Of a stretch of 64,000 nucleotides of DNA, positions 20,313 to 32,500 are shown one piece after another (position 1 is the first letter of the stretch; each line of letters begins with the position of its first letter). The stretch lies in contig JAGTXX020000010.1 in assembly GCA_019044685.2 (NCBI GenBank), positions 744,001 through 808,000 of the forward strand. Reading direction: 5' to 3'. Source of the DNA: Nannochloris sp. 'desiccata'. Its lineage: Eukaryota > Chlorophyta > Trebouxiophyceae > Chlorellales > Chlorellaceae. Position numbers and translations under genes: made by a program. The notes beneath the pieces were generated by a model that was not told the origin of the DNA, did not search any database, and saw only the letters and a list, made by a program, of their open reading frames with translations.

Positions 20313-21723
20313 ATGGTGTTGGAAAAGGAAGGACAGCATTTCGTTGTGGGCATGGCATTAAAAGCAGAAAAAGCAAAGAAGCATATCAGTCAAAAGCTGA
20401 TCGACTATGCTGCGGGACATGGAATTCATCTGAAAGTGATCGATGAAAATGTTGCCTTGGAGGATCAAGGGCACCTAGATGCCATCTGCCAGAAGATTAG
20501 ACGCCGAGGTATGCACTATTACGACAGAAACAAGACTCGCATTCCTAAGAATGCTCTAGGAACGCCGCTGTAAAAATGTTTTTAAATACAGTCACATTAA
20601 TGCTGCTCGCCCCACCTCTTGCCAAATCACCTTCCTTTTGTTTGCAATTTCCGAATTTTCTACAGAATGGGAGGAGGAGCTAGAAGCATATGCTGCGGCC
20701 CATCCTCGCGTCTCTATTCATGATATGCCACAGGATACCTACGTTCTCCGTAATAGAGGTACCATGCTCGTACCTCTTCAAACACCAGGTGAAACGTTCT
20801 TTCCACCGCCCCCACCCACCAACCGTAATATCGAGAACAATGGGACCCCTATGCTACCGATACGATGCTGTGCCCCTGAACATACTACAATAGAAGCAAA
20901 TACACCATTTAGCGCTGCAAAAGCTCAATTATTAAAAGCAGGAATACGCTTTCCAGTAATAGTCAAGGCGCTCTTAGCAGATGGGGGGCCCAGCTCCCAT
21001 GCTCTTGCTGTGATTCATTCCGACGCTGGGCTGCTTAGAATTACACAAGGGGAGTTTTCCTCAGAGGGACTTGCTCTTCCACTGTTATTTGAGCAGTATA
21101 TAAATCACGGAGGTTGTCTATTTAAAGTTTATGTATTGGGAAATCACGAGGTGATGGTGACGAGGCCATCGCTCGATCTTTCTTCAAATGAAAGGGAAGA
21201 AGAAAATGTAGTAGGAATAGAGCAATTTAGAGATAATATAGATACCATTGATGTTTCTACATCTTTGGAGGGTGGCAGTATGCAAGGGGTAGAGGTAGGC
21301 ACCAGCCCTCCAATCCCGAAACGAGAAGAGCTAGAAAGATTTAAAATACCCCCACCGGATGTAGAAGTTGTTTCTCGGGTGTCCGCCTACCCGCGATCGC
21401 GTTCTTGGGGTAAATACGATCTTGCCCCCCGCGGACATGGTGTTCCTGCACCCCCAGAGTGGCTTTGGAGAGGTATAGCATCGAAATTAAGGACTGCATT
21501 GTGTCTTTCGTTATTTAATTTTGATTTAATTGTACCCGTGGCGCCGGCCCCGCACCAGGCTGGGTTGGTGGACCCTTGCTCAGGTACCGCTGAAGAAGGG
21601 TTGGTGCATATAATAGATATTAATTATTTCCCTGGAATTGAAAAATTGCCTAATTATGAAGCGCTGTTGGTTCAGTTCTTTCTGGACTTGAAATCGGCAA
21701 CAAGCCAAAGCTCCAAACGGTAA
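20313..21723 (+). CDS. ITPK1: Inositol-tetrakisphosphate 1-kinase (ATP-grasp)
   Basis: Exons 20313-20508 and 20666-21723 join in phase 1 (157-bp intron) to give 417 residues. The N-terminal lobe (HFVVGMALKAEKAKKHISQK, IDENVALEDQGHLDAICQKI) matches ITPK1. The ATP-grasp core follows: FPVIVKALLADGG, SSHALAVIHSDAGL, LFEQYINHGGCLFKVYVLG, and a C-terminal metal site HIIDINYFPGIEKLPNYEAL (D-x-N). The enzyme phosphorylates inositol tris/tetrakisphosphates on the way to phytate and, in plants, makes 5-InsP7. Compared with typical members it carries extra Pro/Asn-rich insertions (about residues 100-125) and a low-complexity stretch at about 255-290. Start chosen as the first in-frame ATG (MVLEKEGQHF). 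TGTAA lies 116 nt after the stop. Confidence 0.9.
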
Positions 21724-22472
21724 AAAACGTGTTCAAGTAATAAGTAGACAATGCATCCCTATTCCGTTAATTTCTGATAAATATGTGATATCGTGTTCAC
21801 TTTGGTCGATATAGTACTGTACCATACTGCTCTGTCCTTGTAAAGTATCTCTAGAATGTTGAGAGCGGAGTCGCTGCTCCTTTTCAAGTGAGTATTTTTG
21901 TTAGATGGCTCCTTCCTATCCCTCGCTTTCAATCAAACAAGAAGATTCTTGAACGATACCCTTCATGAATATACCGTACGAGCGTTCCTACATAAAAGCA
22001 ATTTTCGTCTTGATGAGGCAGGGCACCTCTGTTGCCAATCTGAATAATACTCGATGGAATTGAATTTCGCCACTTGACCCAGGTGCTTGGACGCCAGGCT
22101 TAATGTTCACTTGAAGTGCTCGGTCTTCTCGCTTGAACCGTCCTCTTCAATCTCGACTGCTTAGAGGTGAGAATTTCCGGGGAGAGTATAGACTGGGGAA
22201 AATACAGCGAGGGAAGCTAGAGGGGGCATCACATCGATGGCTGCTTTGAAATGGCGGATGGAGAGCGGCTTGGCATGTTTGAGCTTTAATTGATTAGAAC
22301 ATGGAATATACAATGATGCAGTCATCATGAAATTTAATCAAACAACGATATGGGCGTTGGGCACCTTGGTTGAAAATTAGAAAATGAACATTTTTGCTGA
22401 TAGTCGGTTCTTTTATTTTTATTTGCAGTTGAGATACTTTGGTTCTATATATAAAATAGATATATAGCAGCC
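21724..22472. other. Intergenic region upstream of ribosomal protein gene
   Basis: No gene seen. It holds the ITPK1 3' UTR and the eL33 promoter; TA-rich runs at 22447-22466 lie directly before the ATG. I looked for tRNA or snoRNA boxes and found nothing convincing. Confidence 0.5.
21839..21843 (+). terminator. TGTAA polyadenylation signal of ITPK1
   Basis: TGTAA 116 nt downstream of the ITPK1 stop. Confidence 0.4.
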
Positions 22473-22924
22473 ATGGGTGGCGAGCGCGTCAGGTAAGCCG
22501 CCCTGCATGATTTACTAAATTCGATGAAGGCAGCAACTATTTGATGTTGCATATAACAGCGTCCTTAGCTATGCGTACTCATATTGCTGAACTCATATTT
22601 CATATCCCAATTTGCAGACTTTATGTGACCGGTAACTTCCTGGGATTCAAGAGGAGCAAGGCTGGCCAGGAGAACCACACCGCTCTTATTAAGATTAACG
22701 GAGTGGAGTCTAAGGCAGAGACTGAGTTCTATCTTGGAAAGCGCCTTGCATACATCTACAAGGCCAAGGTCCAGAGAAAGGGTAGCTACTATCGCGTTAT
22801 CTGGGGTAAGGCTAACCGTGCCCACGGCAGTGTCGGTGTTGTGAGGGCAAAGTTCAGGAAGAACTTGCCTTCTCAGGCTATTGGCAGCAAGATCCGTGTT
22901 ATGCTTTATCCTTCCAGAGTTTAA
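22473..22924 (+). CDS. RPL35A: Cytosolic large-subunit ribosomal protein eL33 (L35Ae)
   Basis: Exons 22473-22492 and 22618-22924 join in phase 2 (125-bp intron) to give 108 residues, the family's usual length. Exon 1 encodes only MGGERVR up to the split Arg codon, a common ribosomal-protein structure. The core is complete: [40 protein letters not shown], and the family end [20 protein letters not shown] with a following [10 protein letters not shown]. Codon choice is visibly biased to C/G-ending codons relative to its neighbours, as expected for a highly expressed gene. TGTAA lies 29 nt after the stop. Confidence 0.97.
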
Positions 22925-23253
22925 ATACAATAAATTTGGTCGCATAGGGGCAATGTAACATACTTAGATGAATTTTTCGATTTTATCAAGGAGAATGTGA
23001 GTGACCGGAAAAGAAGGGACAGCAGTTGGAGTTTCTTTTGGAAAGACCATTCAGTAATATAACGGGGAGAAGAAAGTGAGATATCTTAAGGAACAGAATA
23101 AAACAATTAATTAAAAATAATTCTTAAATAAAATAAATAGAATGACCTTAGCTTGCTGAGGGAAAGAAGGGTTGGCTTGACTTGTTATTTCCCGGGCGAC
23201 CACTCTGTCCGAGCGCTTGTGTTTATGCCCCAAAAGAGAAGAAAAGAGGCAGC
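22925..23253. other. Convergent intergenic region, eL33 / MFSD6-like gene
   Basis: AT-rich, no gene seen; two 3' UTRs. Confidence 0.5.
22954..22958 (+). terminator. TGTAA polyadenylation signal of eL33
   Basis: TGTAA 29 nt after the stop. Confidence 0.45.
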
Positions 23254-25327
23254 TCAGACTACAGGGGATGCATTGTTCCTTTCGTGTAAAACTGGGACAA
23301 TAGCGGTGGCATCATGGGTGCCCTCCTCGGGCAGAGAACTTTCATTTGCACGCCCACTACTGCCGCCAAGGTCAGTGCACGTGCCTCTACTGCTGCTGCT
23401 GCTGCCACCAGTTTTCATTAAATAAAAGCTTTCTCTCATCCGGTGTCCAACTTGTTTCGCTCTTTTCAACCCGCCCTTCACTCCTTTCCTCAAATATTGA
23501 ATCAAATTCGTGAAATTCGCTGCAGCCCAGCCTGTCGTTAGCAATATTGTAGCTACTATATACATCATCTGTCCACCGTAGGCGTTGTAGATCATACCTC
23601 CAGCCAGGCCGCCTATACCAGCGCCAATGCCGGTATACAACCCAAAGAAGATACTTTGGACAGTAGAGCGTAGATATTTCGGTGAAATACGACGGCAGTG
23701 TACCGTACCAGCACTATACGCAAGACCAAAAGTCAAACCTTGTAATAATTCGATGGGGAGAGCAATCCACAGCGTAGGGTACAAGGGAAGCAACGCGTAG
23801 GCTCCAAGACGGATGATATACGCCACCATAGCGAGATTGAAGGACACTGTAACTCCTAATCGTTTGATGATAGCGCCGGAAAAGTAGAAGAAGGGTACCT
23901 CCCCAACGCAATTAATTGCCAAGCAGAGGCCGAGAAGGGTTCCGCTGGCACCAAGGTCGGTGAGTAGAAGGAACAAATAACCAATAAAACCGTTGCCGAT
24001 TCCCATTAAGAAGGCTATAAACATAAATGTGAGGACGTACACGTCGGAAAAGAGTGTCCGCAGCCCCTTCCTTTCTTCTTGCTCTTTCTTCTCCTCAGAA
24101 ACAGGAGCACCTGCAGCGGTGGCGGTGACTGATATCTGATTTTTTTCGTTTTTATCGCTCTCAAAACTCCCTTTTACCGCTTCTATTTCTGTCGCATTTT
24201 CAATGATTAATGAGTTAAAATGACCAGGTGGAGTACCTACAGGAATCTCTACAACTATCATAGTTTGGTGCTGTGCACTCGTTCTTCTGTTACCAGCGTC
24301 CACATCTACATTAACCACGTGCTGCCCAGAATTCTGACTGGACCTACGGGAATTATAATTTCTTGCAGTCGTATCTGCAAGAGTTACGGAGGCAGGTAAC
24401 TGTACTACGTTGCTGTTAGTATTAATGTTGATTTCTCCATTAGGGGAAAGCCTTGTGGTACTTGAAATGGTACTTAGCTTTGTAGTGGTTGAGCTATTCT
24501 TATTGCTTGATCTTGAGACAAAGCCAGAGTCATTACTAGCCTGAGCACCACTGGTTTTCCTCAAATGTTGGTTTCTACTTGCCAGTAGTCCAGCAGGAAC
24601 AAAGAACGTAGGAATCGAGGCAGAGGCATAGATACCAGCAAAGATCATAAAGCAGGTGTGAATTCCAAATTTACTGAGTATAAAACCGGCAATGGGGGCT
24701 GAAACACCCCACCCAACTGAAGCCCAAAGTCTTGCCCTGCCATAGGTACCATCTTTAACAGAGCCGGCAACGACAGTGGCGTCAACCAGCACCGACAACG
24801 CTGCCACTGAGGACTCCATCATCAAAGTTAAAAATAGCATCGTAGAAAAATTTGAATGCTCTATTGTTATCAAACCACGACAGATGATTGTTCCAGCGTA
24901 GGTTAATAACAGCATCAAATAGTGGATGGACCACTTGTCGGCAGCTGTCATTAGAATATTGCCTGTTTAAGAGAGAGACAAAATGTTGTTCTCGATGAAT
25001 GCGATGGTGAAACGGATAATTTGTTGACTAATTGGTACTTGATAGATAAGAAACAATGAACACGTTACCTGCTAGGGCACTAACCCATGGGCGAAGAGCT
25101 TGAAGTAAGCCAATTTGTGTCGTTGAGAATTTCAGCGTCCCTCGCCAATAAATACCCAGAAAAGGGATGAAAAAGACAGCGCCGGCATTAACTATGAAAT
25201 ACCATATCTTAGGGACTGTCTTACGTCTGAATTTGCTTGGGAGACCATGTGCATCTTCTGTCACTAGATGGAGAGATCTATATTTGTCACTTAATCGCCA
25301 GTGGCCAATCAACCACCAGCCACCCAT
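23254..25327 (-). CDS. Major facilitator superfamily transporter, MFSD6/LacY-like
   Basis: Exons 25327-25069 and 24962-23254 join in phase 1 (106-bp intron) to give 655 residues. Two groups of about six transmembrane helices are visible. The first begins at WYFIVNAGAVFFIPFLGIYW and includes the family signature GLLQALRPWVSALAG next to the splice junction; the second starts at VYVLTFMFIAFLMGIGNGF. A long Ser/Thr/Asn-rich cytoplasmic loop of about 150 residues separates them. The motif LWASVGWGVSAPIAGFIL is typical of the MFS_6 group. Substrate unknown; the family includes sugar, peptide and orphan carriers. The C-terminal tail is Ser/Gly-rich. It diverges from the kinesin across about 335 bp. 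Confidence 0.85.
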
Positions 25328-25662
25328 TTTAAGGCCTATATGGATGACAATTCAACTTTAAATCTATGAGTATGATACAAAAATCCTTGATGATCGGTGA
25401 ACTGAGGGGAAAAAGGGTGAAAGTATAACGCCAAAAGACCAAAACGGTGTGGATGAGAAGTTGGGTCTTGGCGCCCAAAGTTCAAGCAGCTGCCTAAGCT
25501 GCCTAAATATCTAAGAATTTTGGGGCTTTTGGAATATCTAACATTCAAAAAGAATATAAACCATACATAAATATTGAAGGAAATAGGTGCATTAGCAACA
25601 TTACCAACCGGATTCTCTATTTAGCAACATCCCAACAACCACCTAGAAATTGAATCAATATA
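25328..25662. promoter_or_regulatory. Divergent promoter region, MFSD6-like gene / kinesin
   Basis: No coding signal. A TATAAA lies at 25555-25560, 103 bp upstream of the kinesin ATG, a reasonable distance for a core promoter plus 5' UTR. Confidence 0.35.
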
Positions 25663-28600
25663 ATGGTTCAATCGTCAGGACTAAAGAATGTATTCACTAG
25701 ATTTAAACGTGGCGGGTCGGCAGCTAAGACTCCTGGCAATAAGGTTGGAGATCCCAATAAGCAAGATGCATTAGCTGGACCTTCACCTGCCAAGCGTTTA
25801 TTCGCCTTTTCCCCCGCAAAAGCACCCTCTAGCTCTCATAAAAGTAGTAAAGAAAACGGAGTTGCCGCCAAAGATCTAATTCCAGCAGCTCACAATGGCT
25901 CGGCAGTTGATTCCTCCATCGATGCTGCTGGGGACGATTCTAATATTAGAGTGATCGTTCGTGTACGCCCTCGCAATGATAAAGAAGCTAGCATGGGTGG
26001 CGCAATTTGCATCCAACCTCAAGATGGCACTTCTCTTCGTTTAGTAGCTCCTGCTGAGCCTCATTCCTTTGCTTTCGACCACGTCGCCAATGAGACTTCC
26101 TCACAGGAGGACATGTTTTACGTTGCTGGGCGGCCTATAGTAGATAACTGTCTGCGTGGATTCAACAGTTGTTTATTCGCTTATGGCCAGACTGGTTCTG
26201 GAAAGACCTATTCAATGCTGGGTGGAGAACAGATGGCAGGGGATGCAGCAGTCGCTGGCGACGAGCGTCGTGGCTTGATACAACGTATTTTTGAGCAGAT
26301 TTTCGCAGCTGCAGAGACCCAGGTATGGCCTTGATTAGATTGTTATATTACAATGCATTCATATCAATAATCACTTAAATAATTAAGGTGGCTTAAACTT
26401 ACTAAACATTGCAATTTATAAATTCACTTGCAGGCCTCAACAGGTGTCCAGACCAAGATAAGATGCTCCTTTTTGGAAATCTACAATGAAACAATCAGCG
26501 ACTTGTTATCTCCTGGAGCTATTGCTGGACTTCCTTTACGTGAAGATAGCCGCCGAAACGGTGGGGTCTTTGTGGAGGGTCTTAGCGAAGAGAGTGTGTT
26601 GGAGGTCGCTGATGTGGCCTACTTGCTGGAACGGGGTGTAGCCAACCGCCGTGTGGGGGAGACCTTAATGAATGAAAGATCCTCTCGCTCTCATTCTGTA
26701 TTCACTGCAACTGTAGAACGTCGTACACCTGGTATAAATGGCGCCCCTGACACAGCTCTCCGCAGCCGCCTTCATTTAGTTGACCTGGCGGGCAGTGAGA
26801 GACAGAAATCCACTGGTGCAGCAGGAGATCGCCTTAAAGAAGCTTCCGGCATTAATAAAAGTTTGTCTACACTTGGTCTTGTTATCATGAGTCTGGTGGA
26901 TCAACAACAGGGCCGTCAGAGGCATATCCCGTACCGTGACTCGAAGCTAACTACTTTACTGCGGGACTCTCTTGGAGGCAATGCCAAGACTGTGATGGTT
27001 GCATGCATCAGCCCTGCTGCCATTAATTCTGCAGAGACGTTATCTACGCTTCGATTTGCTGACGGTGCAAAGAGAATTAAAAATAAGGCAGTGGTGAATG
27101 AAGATGCGGAGGGCGATGCCGAGAGCCTTCGTCGAGAAGTGCGTCGATTAAAAGAGGAATTGGCGCTGATGGCATCACGTACTGGTGGTGTCAATCATAC
27201 TCGTAGTAAAAACGATGGTGATGAAACTGATCCTATAACCCCCCTTCGTGGTATGCCTGCTGCAGTAGAAGAAGGTGTAGCCTACTTGCCGCCGATGACT
27301 ACTGGAGGAGGGGGTGGTAACGGTGAAGGTGTTCGCAGAGCTTTAGTTGGTGCTTTAAGACGTGAAGAAGCCGCTGCTGTCCAGGTTTCTACTCTTCAGG
27401 AAGAGCTTGAAGGCATGCGTGCGTTAGTTGCTGCCCGTGATGCTGATTTGCAGAGAACTCAAATGATGCTCAAGTTGAAAGAAAGTCGTTTAGCTCGAGT
27501 TGCTCCTTCTAGTGACGAACTAGTTGCTGCTCTAAATTCTGAAATTGGATTGCTTAAGACCAAGCTTGATTCTCACCCCGAGGTGAAACGTTTTGCTGTA
27601 GAAAACTTGCACTTGTCTCATGAAGTAGCTCGCTTGCAGTCTGCCTTGGATAGGCAAGAGCTGGCTGCACTTGGCGCTGACGTCGCTTCTTTGCGTCGTC
27701 AGATCTTAGGTTTAACTGAAACCACTGAAGTGGCTGAAGAAGAGTGTGCTAGAGCTCGTGCGGAAGCAGAAGCTGCAAAGGCAGCTCTTGAAAACGAGTC
27801 TCATGCTTTGAAGGAAGCTCAGTTGAAATTAAAAGAGGGGCAAGAAGTTGCCCCAGTGTTACAGCAGCGCGTAGCTGACTTAGAATTGGTAAATGACGAG
27901 TTGCGACTGGATGCTGTTGAGACGAAGAATTTGAAGGAAGAGGCAGAGAGGCTGTGCACCCATGCTGCTGGCCTTGAGGTGGAGTGTGAGAGCCTCAAAG
28001 CAGCACTGGATGCCAAGACAAAAGAAGCTGCAGAAACTGAAGTTGTTTATAAAGGAAGCGTAGAAGAGTTGGCTGTTGCGTGGGAAGAGCTGGAGAAGCT
28101 CGAGGCAGCTAATAAGACCTTGGAGGCTGCCGTTGCCGATGCTGCCAAAAGTGCCGCTGCTCGCCAAGAAGAGCATGAAGCTGCTCTTTCCCATGCTTCA
28201 GCAAGCTTGGAAGAATTTTTACGTACTATTTCGGAGGTAAAGACGGACCTTCAAGCTAGCAAGGCTGACGCAGAGGAGCTTCGTGCTGCTATGGCTCTCG
28301 TTACAGAGGAGCGGGACGGATTGATTAGAAAAGTCAGGGCCAAAGAAGAGGAGCTGGAAGAGGTAGCTACAAAATATGCCATATTAGGCAGTGAATTGGA
28401 TACTGAGCGCACCAAGCTTCAAAAGTTGGAAACTGAGGCTGAAGAGCTGAAAAGGGACCTTGCCACCACAACTGCCCGTGTAGATAAAGCAGAAGCAATA
28501 GTTTCACAATCTGAAGATCAAATTAGAGAGCTTGCTACAACACTAGACAACACTAAACGTGATTTGAAGGATGTTGATATCAAGCTTGCTGCTTCACGTA

Positions 28601-29340
28601 CCGAGGTTGCTTTACTGCAGGAAGCTGCCGTCAAGAGTGCCACTGAGCTTTCTTCTTGCAAAGATGCCCTGAATACTGCTACTACTGAGACTGCTACACT
28701 CCGAGAAGAAATCAAGACTGCGGCTAAACGTCATCAAGAGGAGACAGAGAAGCTGGAAGAGGAGTTGCTGACTGTACAAGGTACCAAAGACGAGCTTGAG
28801 TACTTGCTTTCTGATAAATCAGCCTCTCTTTCTGAAGCCACAGAGCAGCTGACTTCTTTACGCGCCACCCTAAGAACAACAAAAGCAGCAGCAGAAGCAT
28901 CTGCTGTCAAAGTTGTAGAGATTAGTGCTGAACTGCGTTCTGTACGGGAGGCACAAGACGTTGCTGACCGCGAGCGTGAAATTTTAGAAAAGAAGGTAGT
29001 TTTATTAGAACAGGAGGTAAAGGAAGTTCAAGCTGAAGCTTCTGCATTGCGTTGTGGCCCTTTGGAGAAGGAGCAGCAGCTTCTTCTTGCTCGTGCGGAG
29101 CTGGCTGATGCAAAAGCTTTATATGAGAAAACAAAGCTGGAATTGGCTTCTTTGAGCGCTGGAATGAGAAAGAAAGACGAGGAGGTAGCTCGAGTCCGTG
29201 CCGAAATGGCCATGGAAGTGAATGATGCTGCGCATCAAGTACAAGAGCTCCTGGTAGCGCAAGAACGTGCAGAGGCGGCAGAGCGGAGGGCGGCAGAGTT
29301 GGCACGCCGGGTAAGACCCTCTCTTGGCAGCACCCAGTAG
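25663..29340 (+). CDS. Kinesin-12-like plus-end motor with long coiled-coil tail
   Basis: Exons 25663-26322 and 26434-29340 join in phase 0 (111-bp intron) to give 1,188 residues. After a basic Ser/Pro-rich N-terminus, the motor domain spans about residues 94-435: NIRVIVRVRPRN, P-loop GQTGSGKTYSMLGG, switch I NERSSRSHSVFT, switch II DLAGSERQKSTGA, and SLGGNAKTVMVACISPA. The neck (IKNKAVVNEDAEGDAESLRR) matches kinesin-12 (KIF15/PAKRP1/POK), which acts in spindle and phragmoplast assembly. The rest is Ala/Glu-rich coiled coil. The gene ends shortly after CGCCGGGTAAGA, a possible donor site, so an additional 3' exon cannot be excluded. TGTAA lies about 70 nt after the stop. Confidence 0.9.
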
Positions 29341-29410
29341 AGTGGCGCTGCCTTTCGTACTTTGTTATATGTAGCAATGTTGTAAGGTATCTTAGTCTCG
29401 TTTTTTTTTT

Positions 29411-29415
29411 TGTAA
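29411..29415 (+). terminator. TGTAA polyadenylation signal of the kinesin gene
   Basis: TGTAA directly after a T run, 70 nt after the stop. Confidence 0.4.
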
Positions 29416-29596
29416 AGTAGCCCTGAATAAGCAACAGTCAAAAAGAGTACTGGGAACTTCTTGAAGAGGACAGCAATTTAAGGCTCTGGCCAGGGTGACC
29501 CTCATTTAAACTCGTCCTGGGCAGCTTCTTTACGTGCAATCAAATTGTTATTTTGTTACAGTGAAATGTTATAACTTGTGCTAGAGTTGACGTATA

Positions 29597-32500
29597 ATGG
29601 AGGCGACGTCAGTGCCTCACATTGGCGAGGCCAATGGGAATCCTTCTTGGCGCGACACCGTAGGGGCTGAACAACGCAGATCAGTTGTGCAGCACTTGGT
29701 GAGTTGATTGTAGACTTCCACCCTTGCAGTCCTGGCGGTTTTAGCACGCTCTCTGCACTGAACTAAGGCCATTTGACTTGAATATTGAATATTTGTTTTG
29801 GCTGGATACCTTGTCTGTATTCTAAGACCTCTTCATGGTCTACCATGCCGGTGTCACAAGCTGCAAATGCCCCCCAATATGCGGTTCAGGCTGTTTTTAC
29901 TTAAAGAGTTGCAAGCACGAATCAAAACCAGGCTTGCTAACGATCATTTTACTTTCCCCTGCGTGCAGCTTCGTAGCTTTCAATCCAAGCCTACATATGT
30001 GCCCTCAGACCAAGAAAAGCTCATAAGACTCGTAACGCGCATAGAAGAGAGGCTTTGGCAGGCATCTAATAGCAGGGTAGGTTGCTTGAATTTGATTATA
30101 TTGGACTCTTATATTACAACCAGCCTTGATCACGCAAACCTCATCAATTAAGATCCTAATGTGCCTTGCAGGAGGAGTATGGAGACCCCAATACGATGAA
30201 TATGCGCATTAGACAGCTGCTGCAAGCCAACAACAATGGCCAGGCGCAAGCTCAGGCGCCACCCCAGAATGGTGCTATTCAACAACCCCAGGGCCAGCCT
30301 GAGCAGCAGAACCAGCAGACAATGCAGATGCAACCGCAGCAGCAGCCACCGCAGCCATTACAGCAACAATATGTGGGGTATATGCCACCACAAGGGGTAC
30401 CGCCAATGATGGTAAAACAAGAACAACAAGAGCTCTATCCCAATGCTCCTGGTCAAGCACCAGCACCACAGCAACCACAATTCCAATACCAACCTGTATC
30501 AGGGTATGGCGCAGCACCTGGCGGGGTGCCTGCTGCCCTCCCTATGCAACAACCTGGTGTGCAACCATTAGGCCCCGTAGCTCCAATGCCTGGCTACGAC
30601 CCAATGGCGCTGCTTAATGGTGCTGTTGCACCTGCTGGTGCTGCAGCCATTGGTGCAGGCGGTGTTCCTGTTCCAGGTGCAGTCGCAGGCGCTCCTGCTG
30701 GTATGAGTACTGCAGAAAGTAGTGTACGAGGAATGTCCTACATGACAAATGGTGCTCCTGTGCTTGTCCGTGGAGGTGCTGGTGCTCAACAACTAGGTGG
30801 TGTAGGCTTAAATGGCATTCCAGGCATGGTTGGAGCTGGTAATAATATGCCTATTATTAAACTAGAAGCTGGTGGCGGTCTCAGTCCAGCTCCCTTCACT
30901 GCTCCTGCTGGAGGAGGCGGCATGATCCCCATTAATGACGGGATGCAAGACAACGGGCACCAAGTAGCGCAGCAGCAGCAACAGCAGCAAATGAAACATC
31001 AAAATCAACACATGCAACCGGGCATGATGATGCCTATCAATAACAGTACTGGTGGTATTGGTGTTGGAATGGTGCCCAGTGGATTAGGAGGCCCTAGTAC
31101 ATCAGGCATGATGCCTGCCCCTGGCCTTGAACAACAACAACAACAGCAGGTTCGAGTGAGCGGTAGTCTAGACGATCTTCTGGGTGAAATGCCATCCGAC
31201 CTTGGCACTGAACTCGGGGCTGATGGTACCGTCATCTCCCCAACAGCCAAAAATGAAAGTCGAAAGCAGCAAATCTTAAAACAACAGCGATGGTTGTTGT
31301 TCTTACGGCATTGTGCTCGGTGTACTCTAGACGATACCGAATGCCCTTATGGCGGCAATTGTGGCGTAGCAAAGCAACTATGGCAGCATTTAATTCATTG
31401 CAAATCTGAAACGTGTACTTATCCTCGATGTTCCCCTTCTAGAGCGCTCCTACGACATCATCAGCGATGCAAATCTCCCCAATGTCCTGTCTGTGCGCCC
31501 GTCAAACAGTATGTAGCGAAACAACGAGAGGCCATTCTTAGGAAAAAATTAGATGCCAGCGGTTTCTCTATAGAACAGCAAGCGCGGTATGTAGAGCAAG
31601 TGCGTGCCCGTAGAGCACAAGGGGCTTATGCCAGTGCTGCTGCGAATTCAGGTGCTGGCCCCTCTAGTAGCTCAGCGTATGGCGGTGGTGCCCCCATTGT
31701 GGATCCTCAAGCGGTCAAGCGCCCCCGCATCATGTTGCACGAAAACATGAAGACCTCATTAATTGAATTTTTCAACGCTTTGGATATTAGAAAACACATT
31801 CAATTAGTCCATTTAGACGGTCAAAATGACACTTCTGCCGCTAGAAGGCCTACTATGATGTCCTCATATGATGATTTCAGGGCGGGTTTTCAAGAGGAAG
31901 AAAGTTGCTGCAAAGTCTGTCATCGTAATAAAATGACATTTGAACCACCGACACTGTATTGTGATGCATGTGGGCAACGTATTAAACGTAATCAAACTTA
32001 TTATGCTGCCCCAAAACACTCTGAAATTCGAGGGATGTATTGCCACCCGTGTTTGACAGGTACTCCCGGCGATTACATGCAGCTGCAATCGTTTTCTATG
32101 CGGAAAGTGGATATGGAAAAGAAACGTAATGATGACGAACAAGAGGAAGCGTGGGTGCAGTGTGATAACTGCGAAGGATGGGTGCATCAAATTTGTGGTC
32201 TATTCAATAAAGGACGTAATAATGAGGAAAGAGGTTTTCTGTGTCCTCCTTGTTTGTTGAATGGATTAGAAAGTGGACATCGGAGTGTCCCTGCCGAACG
32301 TCCGCAAGCAATGCTGACTGCAAAGGATCTTCCTCGCTGTCAGCTTTCTGATTTCTTGGAAAACCGGCTCCAGCAAAGTATTTATAGTGAACGGGTAGCT
32401 AGGGCGAAAGCCACTGGACGGCCTGTAGAAGAAATTAAGAGCGCTGAAGGTCTTTGTGTACGTGTTGTCAACAATGTCACTAAGAAGATGGAAGTAAAAC

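Noticed and set aside
21724..22472. tRNA or snoRNA gene
   Set aside because: Searched this and the other long gaps for A/B boxes and C/D boxes; no complete cloverleaf or box pair found.
25028..25327. Separate small membrane protein gene upstream of the MFS gene
   Set aside because: It splices in phase 1 onto the MFS body and rebuilds the conserved first helices, so it is exon 1.
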